The position numbers were made by a program, and so were the translations under genes. Shown piece by piece: positions 27,877 to 36,046 of a stretch of DNA of 64,000 nucleotides (its first letter is position 1; each line of letters opens with the position of its first letter). The notes beneath the pieces are model-generated. The model was not told where the DNA came from. It did not search any database and saw nothing but the letters and a program-made list of their open reading frames with translations. Source of the DNA: an uncultured Clostridia bacterium (GTDB taxonomy: Bacteria > Bacillota > Clostridia > TANB77 > CAG-508); contig CAKOVI010000001.1 in assembly GCA_934121905.1 (NCBI GenBank), positions 186,001 through 250,000 on the forward strand, written 5' to 3'.

Positions 27877-28308
27877 ATGAGACTATATTCGGTAACTGAT
27901 AAAACTAACAAAAGAAGAAATAAAAAGACTAAAATTCCTTAAAAATGAAATCGAAAATATCCTACCAGAAAAGAATAATTTAGTTGTTGCAAATAATAGC
28001 ATAGTATTTTGTTCAAGAAGGTATTTTAAAGACGTTTGGAATAATATTGTAAATAGTATTGAGGAAAATGGATATTTTATAGGGACATTTTTAGGAGAAA
28101 AAGATTCTTGGAAAGAATCAAGATATAAAATGAAATTTTTCAAAAAAAGCGAAGTATTGGAATTGTTTAATGAATTTCAAATAATTGAACTTCAAGAAAT
28201 AGAAATGGATAAAGAAACAGCTATTGGAGAATATAAACATTGGCATATTTATGCAGTTATAGCCAAAAAAGTAAGTGAAAGTCAATGTTTGAAAAAAGAT
28301 AATATATA
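27877..28308 (+). pseudogene. Truncated class I methyltransferase gene
   Basis: An ATG with AGGAGG opens a frame that stops within 22 codons. From about 27902 another frame encodes LTKEEIKRLKFLKNEIE.., DVWNNIVNSIEENGYFIGTF and GEYKHWHIYAVIAKK, the C-terminal half of a SAM-dependent methyltransferase. The SAM-binding loop is absent, so most of the N-terminus has been deleted. A CGG at 27890 is out of the ATG frame, so the CGG mechanism does not rescue it. Confidence 0.75.
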
Positions 28309-28508
28309 AGAAATATTGTAAGATGATTTGTAATTCTATATGTATAAACGGCTAAATTTAGGCAAAAACAACACCATACTCCCTTATTTACAAAATACCA
28401 TATAGGGTATATAATACATAAGGAGATAAGAAAAAGAAAATATGGACGTAATAGATGAGTTAGTAAGATTGTTTAAAAAATTTAATAGATAGAAAGGGAA
28501 AATTAGAT

Positions 28509-28925
28509 ATGATAAATATTGAATATAAAGAAAATTCAGATAAGGAAATTTACAATATAATAGATGAAGAATTTGAAAAATTTGCAAACAAAAATGGAAT
28601 CAAATGTAATTATATATCATTTGCTTTTGTTGCTAAAGATAATGATAAAATTGTTGGTGTAATAACAGGAAAAACATATTATAAAGAAGTTCACATAAGT
28701 GATTTAATAGTGTTAGAGCAATATAGAAATAAACGTATAGGAAGTAAGTTATTAGAAACAGTTGAGAAATATTATAGTAATAAAGGTTTTGGAAATATAA
28801 ATTTGACAACTTATGGCTTTCAAGCACCAGAATTTTATAAGAAATGTGGATTTAATGTGGAATTTGTTAGAGAAAATAAAGAAAACCATAAACTTGATAA
28901 ATATTTTTTAGCTAAATATTTTTAA
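28509..28925 (+). CDS. GNAT-family N-acetyltransferase
   Basis: The 138-residue protein has the acetyl-CoA binding turn YRNKRIGSKLLETVEKYY and a C-terminal F.APEFYKKCGF typical of GNAT enzymes. Substrate unknown. It begins behind GAAAGGG. Confidence 0.88.
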   Translation: MINIEYKENSDKEIYNIIDEEFEKFANKNGIKCNYISFAFVAKDNDKIVGVITGKTYYKEVHISDLIVLEQYRNKRIGSKLLETVEKYYSNKGFGNINLTTYGFQAPEFYKKCGFNVEFVRENKENHKLDKYFLAKYF

Positions 28926-28965
28926 TTATATGATAATTATAATAAATAAGAAAGGACGATGTAAA

Positions 28966-29172
28966 ATGAAAGAAATAAAATTAAAAATAAATGGAATGAT
29001 GTGTGCAGGATGTGAAAATAGAGTAAAATCAGCACTAGCTTTAATAGAAGGAGTAGAAAAAGTAGATGCAGACCATAATACAGGAATTGTAACAGTAACA
29101 TCAAAAGAAGATTTAGATATTTCTAAAATAAAAGAAAAAATAATAGATATTGGATATGAAATAGAGGAATAA
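28966..29172 (+). CDS. copZ: Heavy-metal-binding (HMA) copper chaperone
   Basis: The 68-residue ferredoxin-like HMA domain has the metal site MMCAGCE near residue 11. It likely shuttles Cu(I) to the ATPase encoded 5 bp downstream. The ATG at 28966 follows GAAAGGACG; an in-frame ATG at 28930 has no ribosome site. Confidence 0.9.
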   Translation: MKEIKLKINGMMCAGCENRVKSALALIEGVEKVDADHNTGIVTVTSKEDLDISKIKEKIIDIGYEIEE

Positions 29173-29177
29173 AAAAC

Positions 29178-31382
29178 ATGAAAAATCTAATTTTATCAAT
29201 TGATGGAATGACTTGTAGTGCTTGCTCAAACGGTCTAGAAAAATACTTAAATAAACAAAATGGAATATTTAATGCAAGTGTAAACCTAGTTATGGCAAAT
29301 GCTACAGTAACTTATGACGAGAAAATATTAAACCAAGAAATAATAGAAAAATATGTAAAACAAGCAGGATTTAAAAGCTTAGGAATATTTAAAGAAATTA
29401 ACTTAGAAAAAAATAATAAAAAAGAAAAACAGAAATTTATTATTTTTACAATTCTAGCAATTATTTTAATGTATATTGCAATGGGACACATGATAAATTT
29501 ACCTATTATAAACTTGTTAAATCCACATCATAATCCTATAAATTACACAGTAAGTCTACTAATATTAACAATTGCATTTTTAATATATGGATTTGATATT
29601 TTAAAAAATGGATATAAAAACTTAATTCATAAAATACCAAATATGGACACACTTGTATCGATAGGTGTTATAAGTAGTTTTATATATAGTTTATATGGTA
29701 TGTATATGGTACTTAGAGGAAACTCTCATTTTACAATGAACTTATATTTTGAATCTTCTGCAATAATAATTTATTTTGTAAAGCTCGGAAGATACATTGA
29801 CGGAATAAGCAAAGACAAAACAAAAGAAGCAATACAAAAATTAACTCAAATTACACCAAACCAAGCAATTATTGAGGTAGACGGAGTTCAAAAACAAGTA
29901 ACTCTTGACGAAATAAAAAAAGGAGATATTGTAATTTCAAAAGCAGGAGATAAAATTGCAGTTGACGGAGAAATTATAGATGGAAGCTCGCATTTAGATG
30001 AATCTTTTATAACAGGAGAGAGCAAGCCAGTAGCAAAATCAAAAGGAGAAAAAGTTATAGCAGGAAGTCTAAATTTTGATGGATTTATAAAATATAAAGC
30101 AGAGAGAATTGGAAAAGAATCTACTGTATCTGAAATTGTAAAATTGGTTATAGAAGCAAGTAATACAAAAGCTCCAATAGCCAAAATTGCAGATAAAATT
30201 TCTGGTATTTTTGTGCCAAGTGTTATTGGAATTGCAATTGTAACATTTTTTGCATATTTGATTTTAGGTTATGACATAGGAACAGCTTTAAGTACATTTA
30301 TTACTATTTTAGTAGTCGCATGTCCTTGTAGTTTAGGTTTAGCAACTCCACTTGCAATAGTAGTAAGTGAGGGCGTTTGTGCAGAAAATGGAATATTAGT
30401 AAAGAAAAGCGAAATTTTAGAAAATGCATCTAAAATTGATACAATAGTATTTGATAAAACAGGTACATTAACTTATGGAAAATTAAAAATTTCAAAAATA
30501 TATAATTATAGTAATCTTTCTGAAAGTGATTTGATTAGCTTAGCAGGAAGCATAGAAGAAAAGTCTACACATCCAATAGGAAAGGCTTTTGTAGACTATA
30601 TGGAGGAACATAAAATTCCAAAAGCTGATGTTAAAGATTTTGAAAATATTGCGGGATTCGGAATAGTAGGCAAAATAGACAATAAGAAGATAATATTAGG
30701 AAACAGAAAAATAATAGAAAAGTTTTCTATTCAAAACAATCATTTAGAAGATGAAAAAAATTTAGCAATAAATGGAAATAGTATCATTTATGTTGCAAAT
30801 GAAAATGAGATTTTAGCATTAATTGGGGTAAATGATATTATAAGAGAAAATGCTGAAATTGTTATTAAAGAAATAAAAGAACATAATATTAATACTATTA
30901 TGCTTACAGGAGATAACAAGGAAACTGCTGAAAAAATAGGAAAAGAACTTGGTATAACAGAAGTTATTTCAAATGTTTTGCCACATCAAAAGTCTGATAC
31001 AATTAAAAAGCTTAAGGAAAAAGGCAAAAAGGTTATGATGTGTGGAGATGGAATAAATGATAGTCCTGCTTTAACAAATGCTGATATTGGTGTTAGTGTA
31101 AAAAGTGGTTCTGATATTGCAATGGATTCAAGTGATATTATTTTAACTAGAAATGATTTAGCTTCAGTTTTAAAGCTTGTGAAGATTAGTGAGAAGACCG
31201 TAAGGAATATTAAACAAAATTTGTTTTGGGCATTTTTCTATAATTGTTTGATGATTCCTGTTGCTATTGGATTTTTTAAGCCTTTGGGTATTTCTATAAA
31301 TCCTATGATTGCAAGTTTGGCTATGGTGTTTAGTAGTTTGACTGTTATTTTTAATGCATTGAAATTGAAAAAAATGAAATAA
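29178..31382 (+). CDS. copA: Copper-exporting P1B-type ATPase
   Basis: The 734-residue protein has one N-terminal HMA domain (GMTCSACS), eight transmembrane helices with the ion site CPCSLGLATPL, actuator TGES, phosphorylation motif DKTGTLT near 435, the STHPIGKA ATP-site motif and the hinge GDGINDSPAL. CPC with paired Met/Ser helices indicates Cu(I) specificity. It is translated with the chaperone gene. Confidence 0.95.
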   Translation: MKNLILSIDGMTCSACSNGLEKYLNKQNGIFNASVNLVMANATVTYDEKILNQEIIEKYVKQAGFKSLGIFKEINLEKNNKKEKQKFIIFTILAIILMYIAMGHMINLPIINLLNPHHNPINYTVSLLILTIAFLIYGFDILKNGYKNLIHKIPNMDTLVSIGVISSFIYSLYGMYMVLRGNSHFTMNLYFESSAIIIYFVKLGRYIDGISKDKTKEAIQKLTQITPNQAIIEVDGVQKQVTLDEIKKGDIVISKAGDKIAVDGEIIDGSSHLDESFITGESKPVAKSKGEKVIAGSLNFDGFIKYKAERIGKESTVSEIVKLVIEASNTKAPIAKIADKISGIFVPSVIGIAIVTFFAYLILGYDIGTALSTFITILVVACPCSLGLATPLAIVVSEGVCAENGILVKKSEILENASKIDTIVFDKTGTLTYGKLKISKIYNYSNLSESDLISLAGSIEEKSTHPIGKAFVDYMEEHKIPKADVKDFENIAGFGIVGKIDNKKIILGNRKIIEKFSIQNNHLEDEKNLAINGNSIIYVANENEILALIGVNDIIRENAEIVIKEIKEHNINTIMLTGDNKETAEKIGKELGITEVISNVLPHQKSDTIKKLKEKGKKVMMCGDGINDSPALTNADIGVSVKSGSDIAMDSSDIILTRNDLASVLKLVKISEKTVRNIKQNLFWAFFYNCLMIPVAIGFFKPLGISINPMIASLAMVFSSLTVIFNALKLKKMK

Positions 31383-31431
31383 ATAATAAATTGGTTAAAT
31401 GACATTTATTATGCAGGGGACGGTGTATAGT

Positions 31432-31461
31432 TAGAAACATAATTTTGTTTCTAGCTTTTTT
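31432..31461 (+). terminator. Terminator of the copper operon
   Basis: An 8 bp stem TAGAAACA/TGTTTCTA is followed by GCTTTTTT. Confidence 0.8.
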
Positions 31462-31722
31462 GTATAATAAAAAGTTATAGAAAGAGAAAATTAAAAATAA
31501 GAGAAGATATCTAAAATAATATACTAGAAATAATCGAGTAGGAACTGAATAAAATAATTATTCAGTTCTTACTCGATTATATATTATGGGTACTATAATA
31601 TTTTACATAATATATCAATAAAAGAATTATATCAATATTCGTAAAGAATGTTGAAAAAAAGATGATATTCACAAAGAAACAACAGAAAAACAAAAAGAAA
31701 AAATTTTTTTCTCGAAATATAC
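31462..31722. other. Intergenic region with a 22 bp palindrome
   Basis: At 31531-31579 lies a stem-loop with 22 bp arms (one mismatch, starting TAATCGAGTAGGAACTG) and a 5-base loop, without a following T-run. The rest is AT-rich and no ORF is evident. Confidence 0.6.
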
Positions 31723-31751
31723 TTGACAATCACAAAAATATATATTAAAAT
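31723..31751 (+). promoter_or_regulatory. Promoter of the DUF262/DUF3800 pair
   Basis: TTGACA and TAAAAT are separated by 17 bp, 32 bp before the DUF262 start. Confidence 0.65.
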
Positions 31752-31783
31752 CAAAAACGATTATAGAACTAATGGAGGTAAAA

Positions 31784-32959
31784 ATGGGACAAAGATTAGA
31801 ATTCGCACTAGTATCATTTGCAATTACAACACTAATAACAGACATAAGAATCCAAGAATTTGGAGGGCTTGATTTAAGGCCAAAATACCAAAGAAACTAC
31901 ATATGGAAAAACGAATTTAAGGACAAATTAATATATAGTATAATAAAAAGTTATCCGATAGGAAGCATAATTATAAGACAACTAAAAGAACCAAATGAAA
32001 AAGGAGCAATGTCGGAAATAGTTGACGGACAGCAAAGATTAACAACCATATATGAATTTGTGGAAGGAAAATACGAAATCCATAGTGAAACCTCCAGAAA
32101 AATAATAGAAGCAATTCAAGAATTTTATGGAGAAAAAAAAGACTTAGAATTTGAAAAACTAAAAAAGAAATTAAAAAACAAAGGAAACATAAAATTAAAA
32201 TATGCAGATTTACCATCTGTAATAAAAGGAAAATTTGAAAGTTTTAACATATCAGTTACAAGAATAATAGAAGCAACTGAAAGTGATATTACAGAATATT
32301 TCAGATACCTACAAAACCAAGAAAGACTAAGAGCTGGAGAAATTTTAAATTCATTAGCAGATGCTAAAATGGACAAATATCTTTTAGAAATAAAAGATTT
32401 GCCAGAATTTTGTAACATTATAGGATTTGATAATGACAGAAAAGAATTTGATAAGTTATTTTATAACATAATAGGAGTGCTAGATAACAAGCTATCATTA
32501 GGAACGCCTGACAATATAATAAAAAAATATGTTACTACAACAGAGAATTTAACAGATGGAGAAGCGGAAGTTGAATATTTATTAAGTCAAATTAATCAAA
32601 TTACAGAAATGTATAAAGAAAAAGCAATTTTAAAAAAAATAAAAAAGAGATATGTTAAATTTTTAATGTTATTAATGGGATTTGGTTTAGTTGATTTTAC
32701 GATAGATACAGAAAATAAGCTAAAGGCACTAAAAGATCTAGATGATAAAATGTCAGTATTCTTTTCATCTAAACCAGATATAGTCAAAAAAGAATTTAAA
32801 AATTATTCTGATGAAGTAATAGAAGAATTTCGTTCAATTGCTTTAATAAGCAAAGGAGCACAAACATTAGAAAGAGTGAAAAATAGAATGGAAATTTTAG
32901 CTTATTATGTTGAAAATATACAAGAAAGAACAAAAACATCAGGAATAATAATTAAATAA
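31784..32959 (+). CDS. DUF262 domain protein (GmrS/ParB-like nuclease fold)
   Basis: The 391-residue protein has the hallmark of DUF262, LRPKYQRNYIWKNEFKDKLI at about 28-47 and IVDGQQRLTTIYEF near 80. The DGQQR motif is shared with GmrSD-type restriction proteins, where it is tied to nucleotide-dependent nuclease action. The second domain of GmrD is absent, and a DUF3800 gene follows 11 bp downstream. ATG 31772 contains the GGAGGT site, so 31784 is preferred. Defence function is inferred. Confidence 0.85.
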   Translation: MGQRLEFALVSFAITTLITDIRIQEFGGLDLRPKYQRNYIWKNEFKDKLIYSIIKSYPIGSIIIRQLKEPNEKGAMSEIVDGQQRLTTIYEFVEGKYEIHSETSRKIIEAIQEFYGEKKDLEFEKLKKKLKNKGNIKLKYADLPSVIKGKFESFNISVTRIIEATESDITEYFRYLQNQERLRAGEILNSLADAKMDKYLLEIKDLPEFCNIIGFDNDRKEFDKLFYNIIGVLDNKLSLGTPDNIIKKYVTTTENLTDGEAEVEYLLSQINQITEMYKEKAILKKIKKRYVKFLMLLMGFGLVDFTIDTENKLKALKDLDDKMSVFFSSKPDIVKKEFKNYSDEVIEEFRSIALISKGAQTLERVKNRMEILAYYVENIQERTKTSGIIIK

Positions 32960-32970
32960 AGGGGAAAAAC

Positions 32971-33687
32971 ATGAAAGACAAAATATATAACAATAATTAT
33001 TTTTTTGTGGATGAATCAGGAGACACAACGTTTTATAGTAAAAGGGGCCAATTGATAGTAGGGCTAGAAAATGGAGCCTCTGAAATACTACTAATGGGAT
33101 TTATAAAAACTATGGAACCAGAATATTTAAGGAAAAAGATAAATGAACTGAGACTAAAAGTGATAAAAGATGAGTATTTGAGAGATATATCATCTATGAG
33201 AAAAACTAAAATAGCATTTCATGCTAAAGATGATTGTTCTGAAATAAGGTATAATGTATTTAAACTGTTAAAAGATTTACCATTTACGTGTAATATAGTT
33301 TGGGTAAGAAAGACTAATAGTGTTTTTGAAAAATTTGAAGGAAATACACAAAAATTATATGATTCATTAATTACAGGTTTGTTTAAAAATGAATTGCAGT
33401 TATCAAATAATAATTATATCTATATAGCAACTAGAGGAAATAAAAAGAGGCAAAAACCATTAGAACAAGCAATACAGTCCTCTTGGGATTGTACAGAAAA
33501 TAAACTAAATGAAACAATTGGGTTGAATTACCCAAAAGTTATACCACAGACACCAACAGGGGAAGTATGTTTACAAATAATAGATTATTGTAATTGGGCG
33601 ATACAAAGGTCAATATTACATAATGATAAAAGATATTACAATTTCTTGAAAGAAAAATTCAAATCAATAGTAGAAATACAAGACTAA
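32971..33687 (+). CDS. DUF3800 domain protein
   Basis: The 238-residue protein opens with the DUF3800 signature FFVDESGDT at about 7-15, an RNase H-like fold with the first acidic residues. Later conserved pieces include KTKIAFHAKD and GEVCLQIIDYCNWAIQRS. The family is often found in defence islands and next to structured RNAs. It is co-transcribed with the DUF262 gene and followed by a structured RNA segment. Confidence 0.85.
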   Translation: MKDKIYNNNYFFVDESGDTTFYSKRGQLIVGLENGASEILLMGFIKTMEPEYLRKKINELRLKVIKDEYLRDISSMRKTKIAFHAKDDCSEIRYNVFKLLKDLPFTCNIVWVRKTNSVFEKFEGNTQKLYDSLITGLFKNELQLSNNNYIYIATRGNKKRQKPLEQAIQSSWDCTENKLNETIGLNYPKVIPQTPTGEVCLQIIDYCNWAIQRSILHNDKRYYNFLKEKFKSIVEIQD

Positions 33688-33720
33688 TAAAAACAGGTGA
33701 AAAAAAAATTATAACAAAAG

Positions 33721-33789
33721 ATAAGCCCTTTACGGCTAGGTATAAAATACTCACAGCATGAAGCTGACTTTCGCTTGTAAAGGACTTAT
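33721..33789 (+). ncRNA. Structured RNA next to the DUF3800 gene
   Basis: A 12 bp closing stem with one mismatch pairs 33721-33733 with 33777-33789 (ATAAGCCCTTTAC with GTAAAGGACTTAT). It encloses two small hairpins, GTAT/ATAC and CAGC/GCTG. Families of DUF3800-associated RNA motifs are known from comparative genomics, and this position and junction-like architecture fit. I cannot assign a specific motif, and a terminator role is less likely because no T-run follows. Confidence 0.55.
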
Positions 33790-33919
33790 ATAAATTTTAA
33801 GCATAAGCTTTATTAATATTATATGTTTTAACTAGCTTAATTATACAGAAAATAATGAAATTTGTCAAATAATATGTAAGTTAAATACAGCAATTTTACG
33901 AATAGTAAAAAGTAGAGTA

Positions 33920-33948
33920 TTCACAAACTTGCTTTTATGTGATATACT
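33920..33948 (+). promoter_or_regulatory. Promoter of ftsY
   Basis: TTCACA and TATACT are separated by 17 bp, 36 bp before the ftsY ATG. Confidence 0.6.
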
Positions 33949-33984
33949 ATAAAACACTAAATAGAAGAAAAGAGGAAAAACAAA

Positions 33985-34890
33985 ATGGGATTTTTTGAAA
34001 AATTAAAAACAGGCTTAAATAAAACAAAAGAATCATTTAACACAAAAATAAATGATGTATTTAGCAACTTTAGAAAAGTAGATGAAGAATTTTTAGAAGA
34101 ACTAGAAGAAGTTCTAATAATGTCAGATATGGGAGTAGATACATCAGTAAAAATAGTAAACAATCTAAGAAAAAGAATAAAAAAAGACAATATAAAAGAT
34201 GAAGAAGAAGTAAAACAAGCATTAAGAGAAGAGATAAAAGCTATATTTGATGAATTAGATGAAACATTAAACCTAAATACAACACCATCTGTAATACTTG
34301 TTGTCGGCGTAAATGGAGTAGGGAAAACAACATCAATAGGAAAAATTGCAAATAGATTAAAAAAAGATGGAAAAAAAGTAGTAATAGCTGCAGCAGATAC
34401 ATTTAGAGCAGCAGCAGTAGAACAACTAGAAGTATGGGCAAATAGGGCAGGATGTGAGTTAGTAAAAAAAGAAGAAGGACATGACCCAGCTTCAGTTGTA
34501 TATGATGCCATAAAAAGAACAAAAGAAACAAATGCAGATGTTTTAATAGTAGATACTGCAGGTCGATTACACAATAAAAAATATTTGATGGACGAACTTC
34601 ACAAAATCAAAAAAGTAATAAATAAAGAAATGGGAGAACTAAGCCAAGAAGTACTTCTTGTATTAGATGCCACAACAGGACAAAACGCTATAAATCAAGT
34701 AAAAGCATTTAAAGAAGAAACAGACGTAACAGGTCTCGTATTAACTAAATTAGATGGGACAAGCAAAGGTGGTGTAGTTGTTGGAATTGCAGAGGAAAAT
34801 AAAATACCTGTTAAATTCATAGGCATAGGTGAGCAAATTGATGATATGGAAGTATTTAACAGTGAAGATTTTGCAAAAGCAATAATTTAG
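33985..34890 (+). CDS. ftsY: Signal recognition particle receptor FtsY
   Basis: FtsY is the membrane-associated GTPase that docks SRP-ribosome complexes to SecYEG. The 301-residue protein has a short N domain, the P-loop GVNGVGKTT near 108, AADTFRAAAVEQL, DTAGRLHN and the TKLDGTSKGG specificity loop. The acidic A domain is nearly absent, common in Clostridia. ffh is not adjacent. Confidence 0.96.
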   Translation: MGFFEKLKTGLNKTKESFNTKINDVFSNFRKVDEEFLEELEEVLIMSDMGVDTSVKIVNNLRKRIKKDNIKDEEEVKQALREEIKAIFDELDETLNLNTTPSVILVVGVNGVGKTTSIGKIANRLKKDGKKVVIAAADTFRAAAVEQLEVWANRAGCELVKKEEGHDPASVVYDAIKRTKETNADVLIVDTAGRLHNKKYLMDELHKIKKVINKEMGELSQEVLLVLDATTGQNAINQVKAFKEETDVTGLVLTKLDGTSKGGVVVGIAEENKIPVKFIGIGEQIDDMEVFNSEDFAKAII

Positions 34891-34971
34891 TTTGAGAAAT
34901 TGATAGTGAAAGAAATTCAAATATTTTTCCAGTATTAAATAAAAAAATTTTTAAAAGGAGAAAAAAATTTT

Positions 34972-35839
34972 ATGATTGAAATATTACAAGATGCATTTAT
35001 AGACACAATAAAATTAATTCCATTTTTATTTATAACTTATTTAATTATGGAATATGTTGAAAATAAAACAAGTGGAAAAATAAGAGAAAAAATAAAAAAA
35101 TCTGGAAAATTCGGACCATTAATAGGTGGAATTGTTCGGTGTAGTGCCACAATGTGGATTTTCGGCATCTGCAACTAATTTATATTCATCAAGATTAATA
35201 TCAATAGGAACATTAATTGCAGTGTATTTATCAACATCTGATGAGATGATACCAATATTTATTTCAGAAGAGATGCCTATTAGTATAATGGTGAAAATAT
35301 TACTTATAAAATTAGCTTTGGGTGTTTTTTGGGGATTTATTGTTGATTTTATTTTTAGAAAATTTATTAATAGAAATCGTAACATAGAAAATCAAAATGA
35401 AGATGTTGATATTGAAATGTGTGAAGATGAACATTGCCATTGTCATGAACAAGGAATTTTGAAAGCAAGTTTAATTCATACACTAAATATCACTGTTTAT
35501 ATTTTTATAATTACTTTGATAATTAATGCAATTGTTGGAGCAATAGGGGAAAGTACGATAGAAACTTTCATAGAAAATAATGTATTCTTAGGACCTATTA
35601 TATCAAGTTTAATAGGACTTATACCTAATTGTGCAGCATCTGTTATTATAACAAATTTATATATTGAAAATGTAATAAATATGGCATCTTTGATTTCTGG
35701 ATTGCTTACTGGTGCAGGAGTTGGATTGTTGGTGCTATTTAGAACTAATAAAAAACATTGGAAGGAAAATTTGAGTATTGTTGGATTGATGTATTTTATT
35801 GGAGTGATATCTGGATTAGTTTTGCAATTTATTATATAG
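34972..35839 (+). CDS. ArsP_2-type heavy-metal/manganese permease, read through a +1 shift
   Basis: The 288-residue integral membrane protein has about eight helices, with the duplicated motifs VVPQCGFSASATNLY and LIPNCAASVIITNLY. It also has a cytosolic His/Cys-rich loop (MCEDEHCHCHEQ) likely to bind metal. These mark the family annotated as a putative arsenic or manganese exporter. The first motif is split: an in-frame CGG at 35137-35139 must be passed with a +1 shift (GGIV-GVVPQCGF); unshifted reading ends after 68 residues. Confidence 0.85.
35137..35140 (+). other. In-frame CGGT, inferred +1 frameshift (permease)
   Basis: The preceding codon is GTT and Gly is decoded from GGT. The site is directly before the duplicated PxCxxS motif, whose second copy downstream confirms the restored frame. 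Confidence 0.9.
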
Positions 35840-35852
35840 TTTTAATTAAACA

Positions 35853-35893
35853 AAAGCAGCCCAAAGAGGAATTTTCCTCTTTGGGTTGTTTTT
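35853..35893. terminator. Terminator between the permease and the VirD4-like gene
   Basis: A 14-16 bp stem (AGCCCAAAGAGGA and TCCTCTTTGGGTT) with a short loop is followed by TTTTT. The convergent gene ends at 36047. Confidence 0.75.
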
Positions 35894-36046
35894 GATTTTT
35901 ATGAAAGGTTGGTGGCATACCATTTCCAGATTAAATTGTTATGGATAAATTAAAGCATAGAGTCGTTTTCAGAGAAGTATGCTCCAACACTATTTTTTGT
36001 TGACTTGATTCAATTATGTCAATAATATTTTCTATTCCTTTTAAAT

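Noticed and set aside
27877..27900. CGG at 27890 as a further frameshift site
   Set aside because: It is not in frame with the ATG at 27877, and the following methyltransferase lacks its N-terminal half, so this is a true pseudogene.
28442..28492. 16-codon ORF before the GNAT gene
   Set aside because: The ribosome site is too distant and nothing else supports it.
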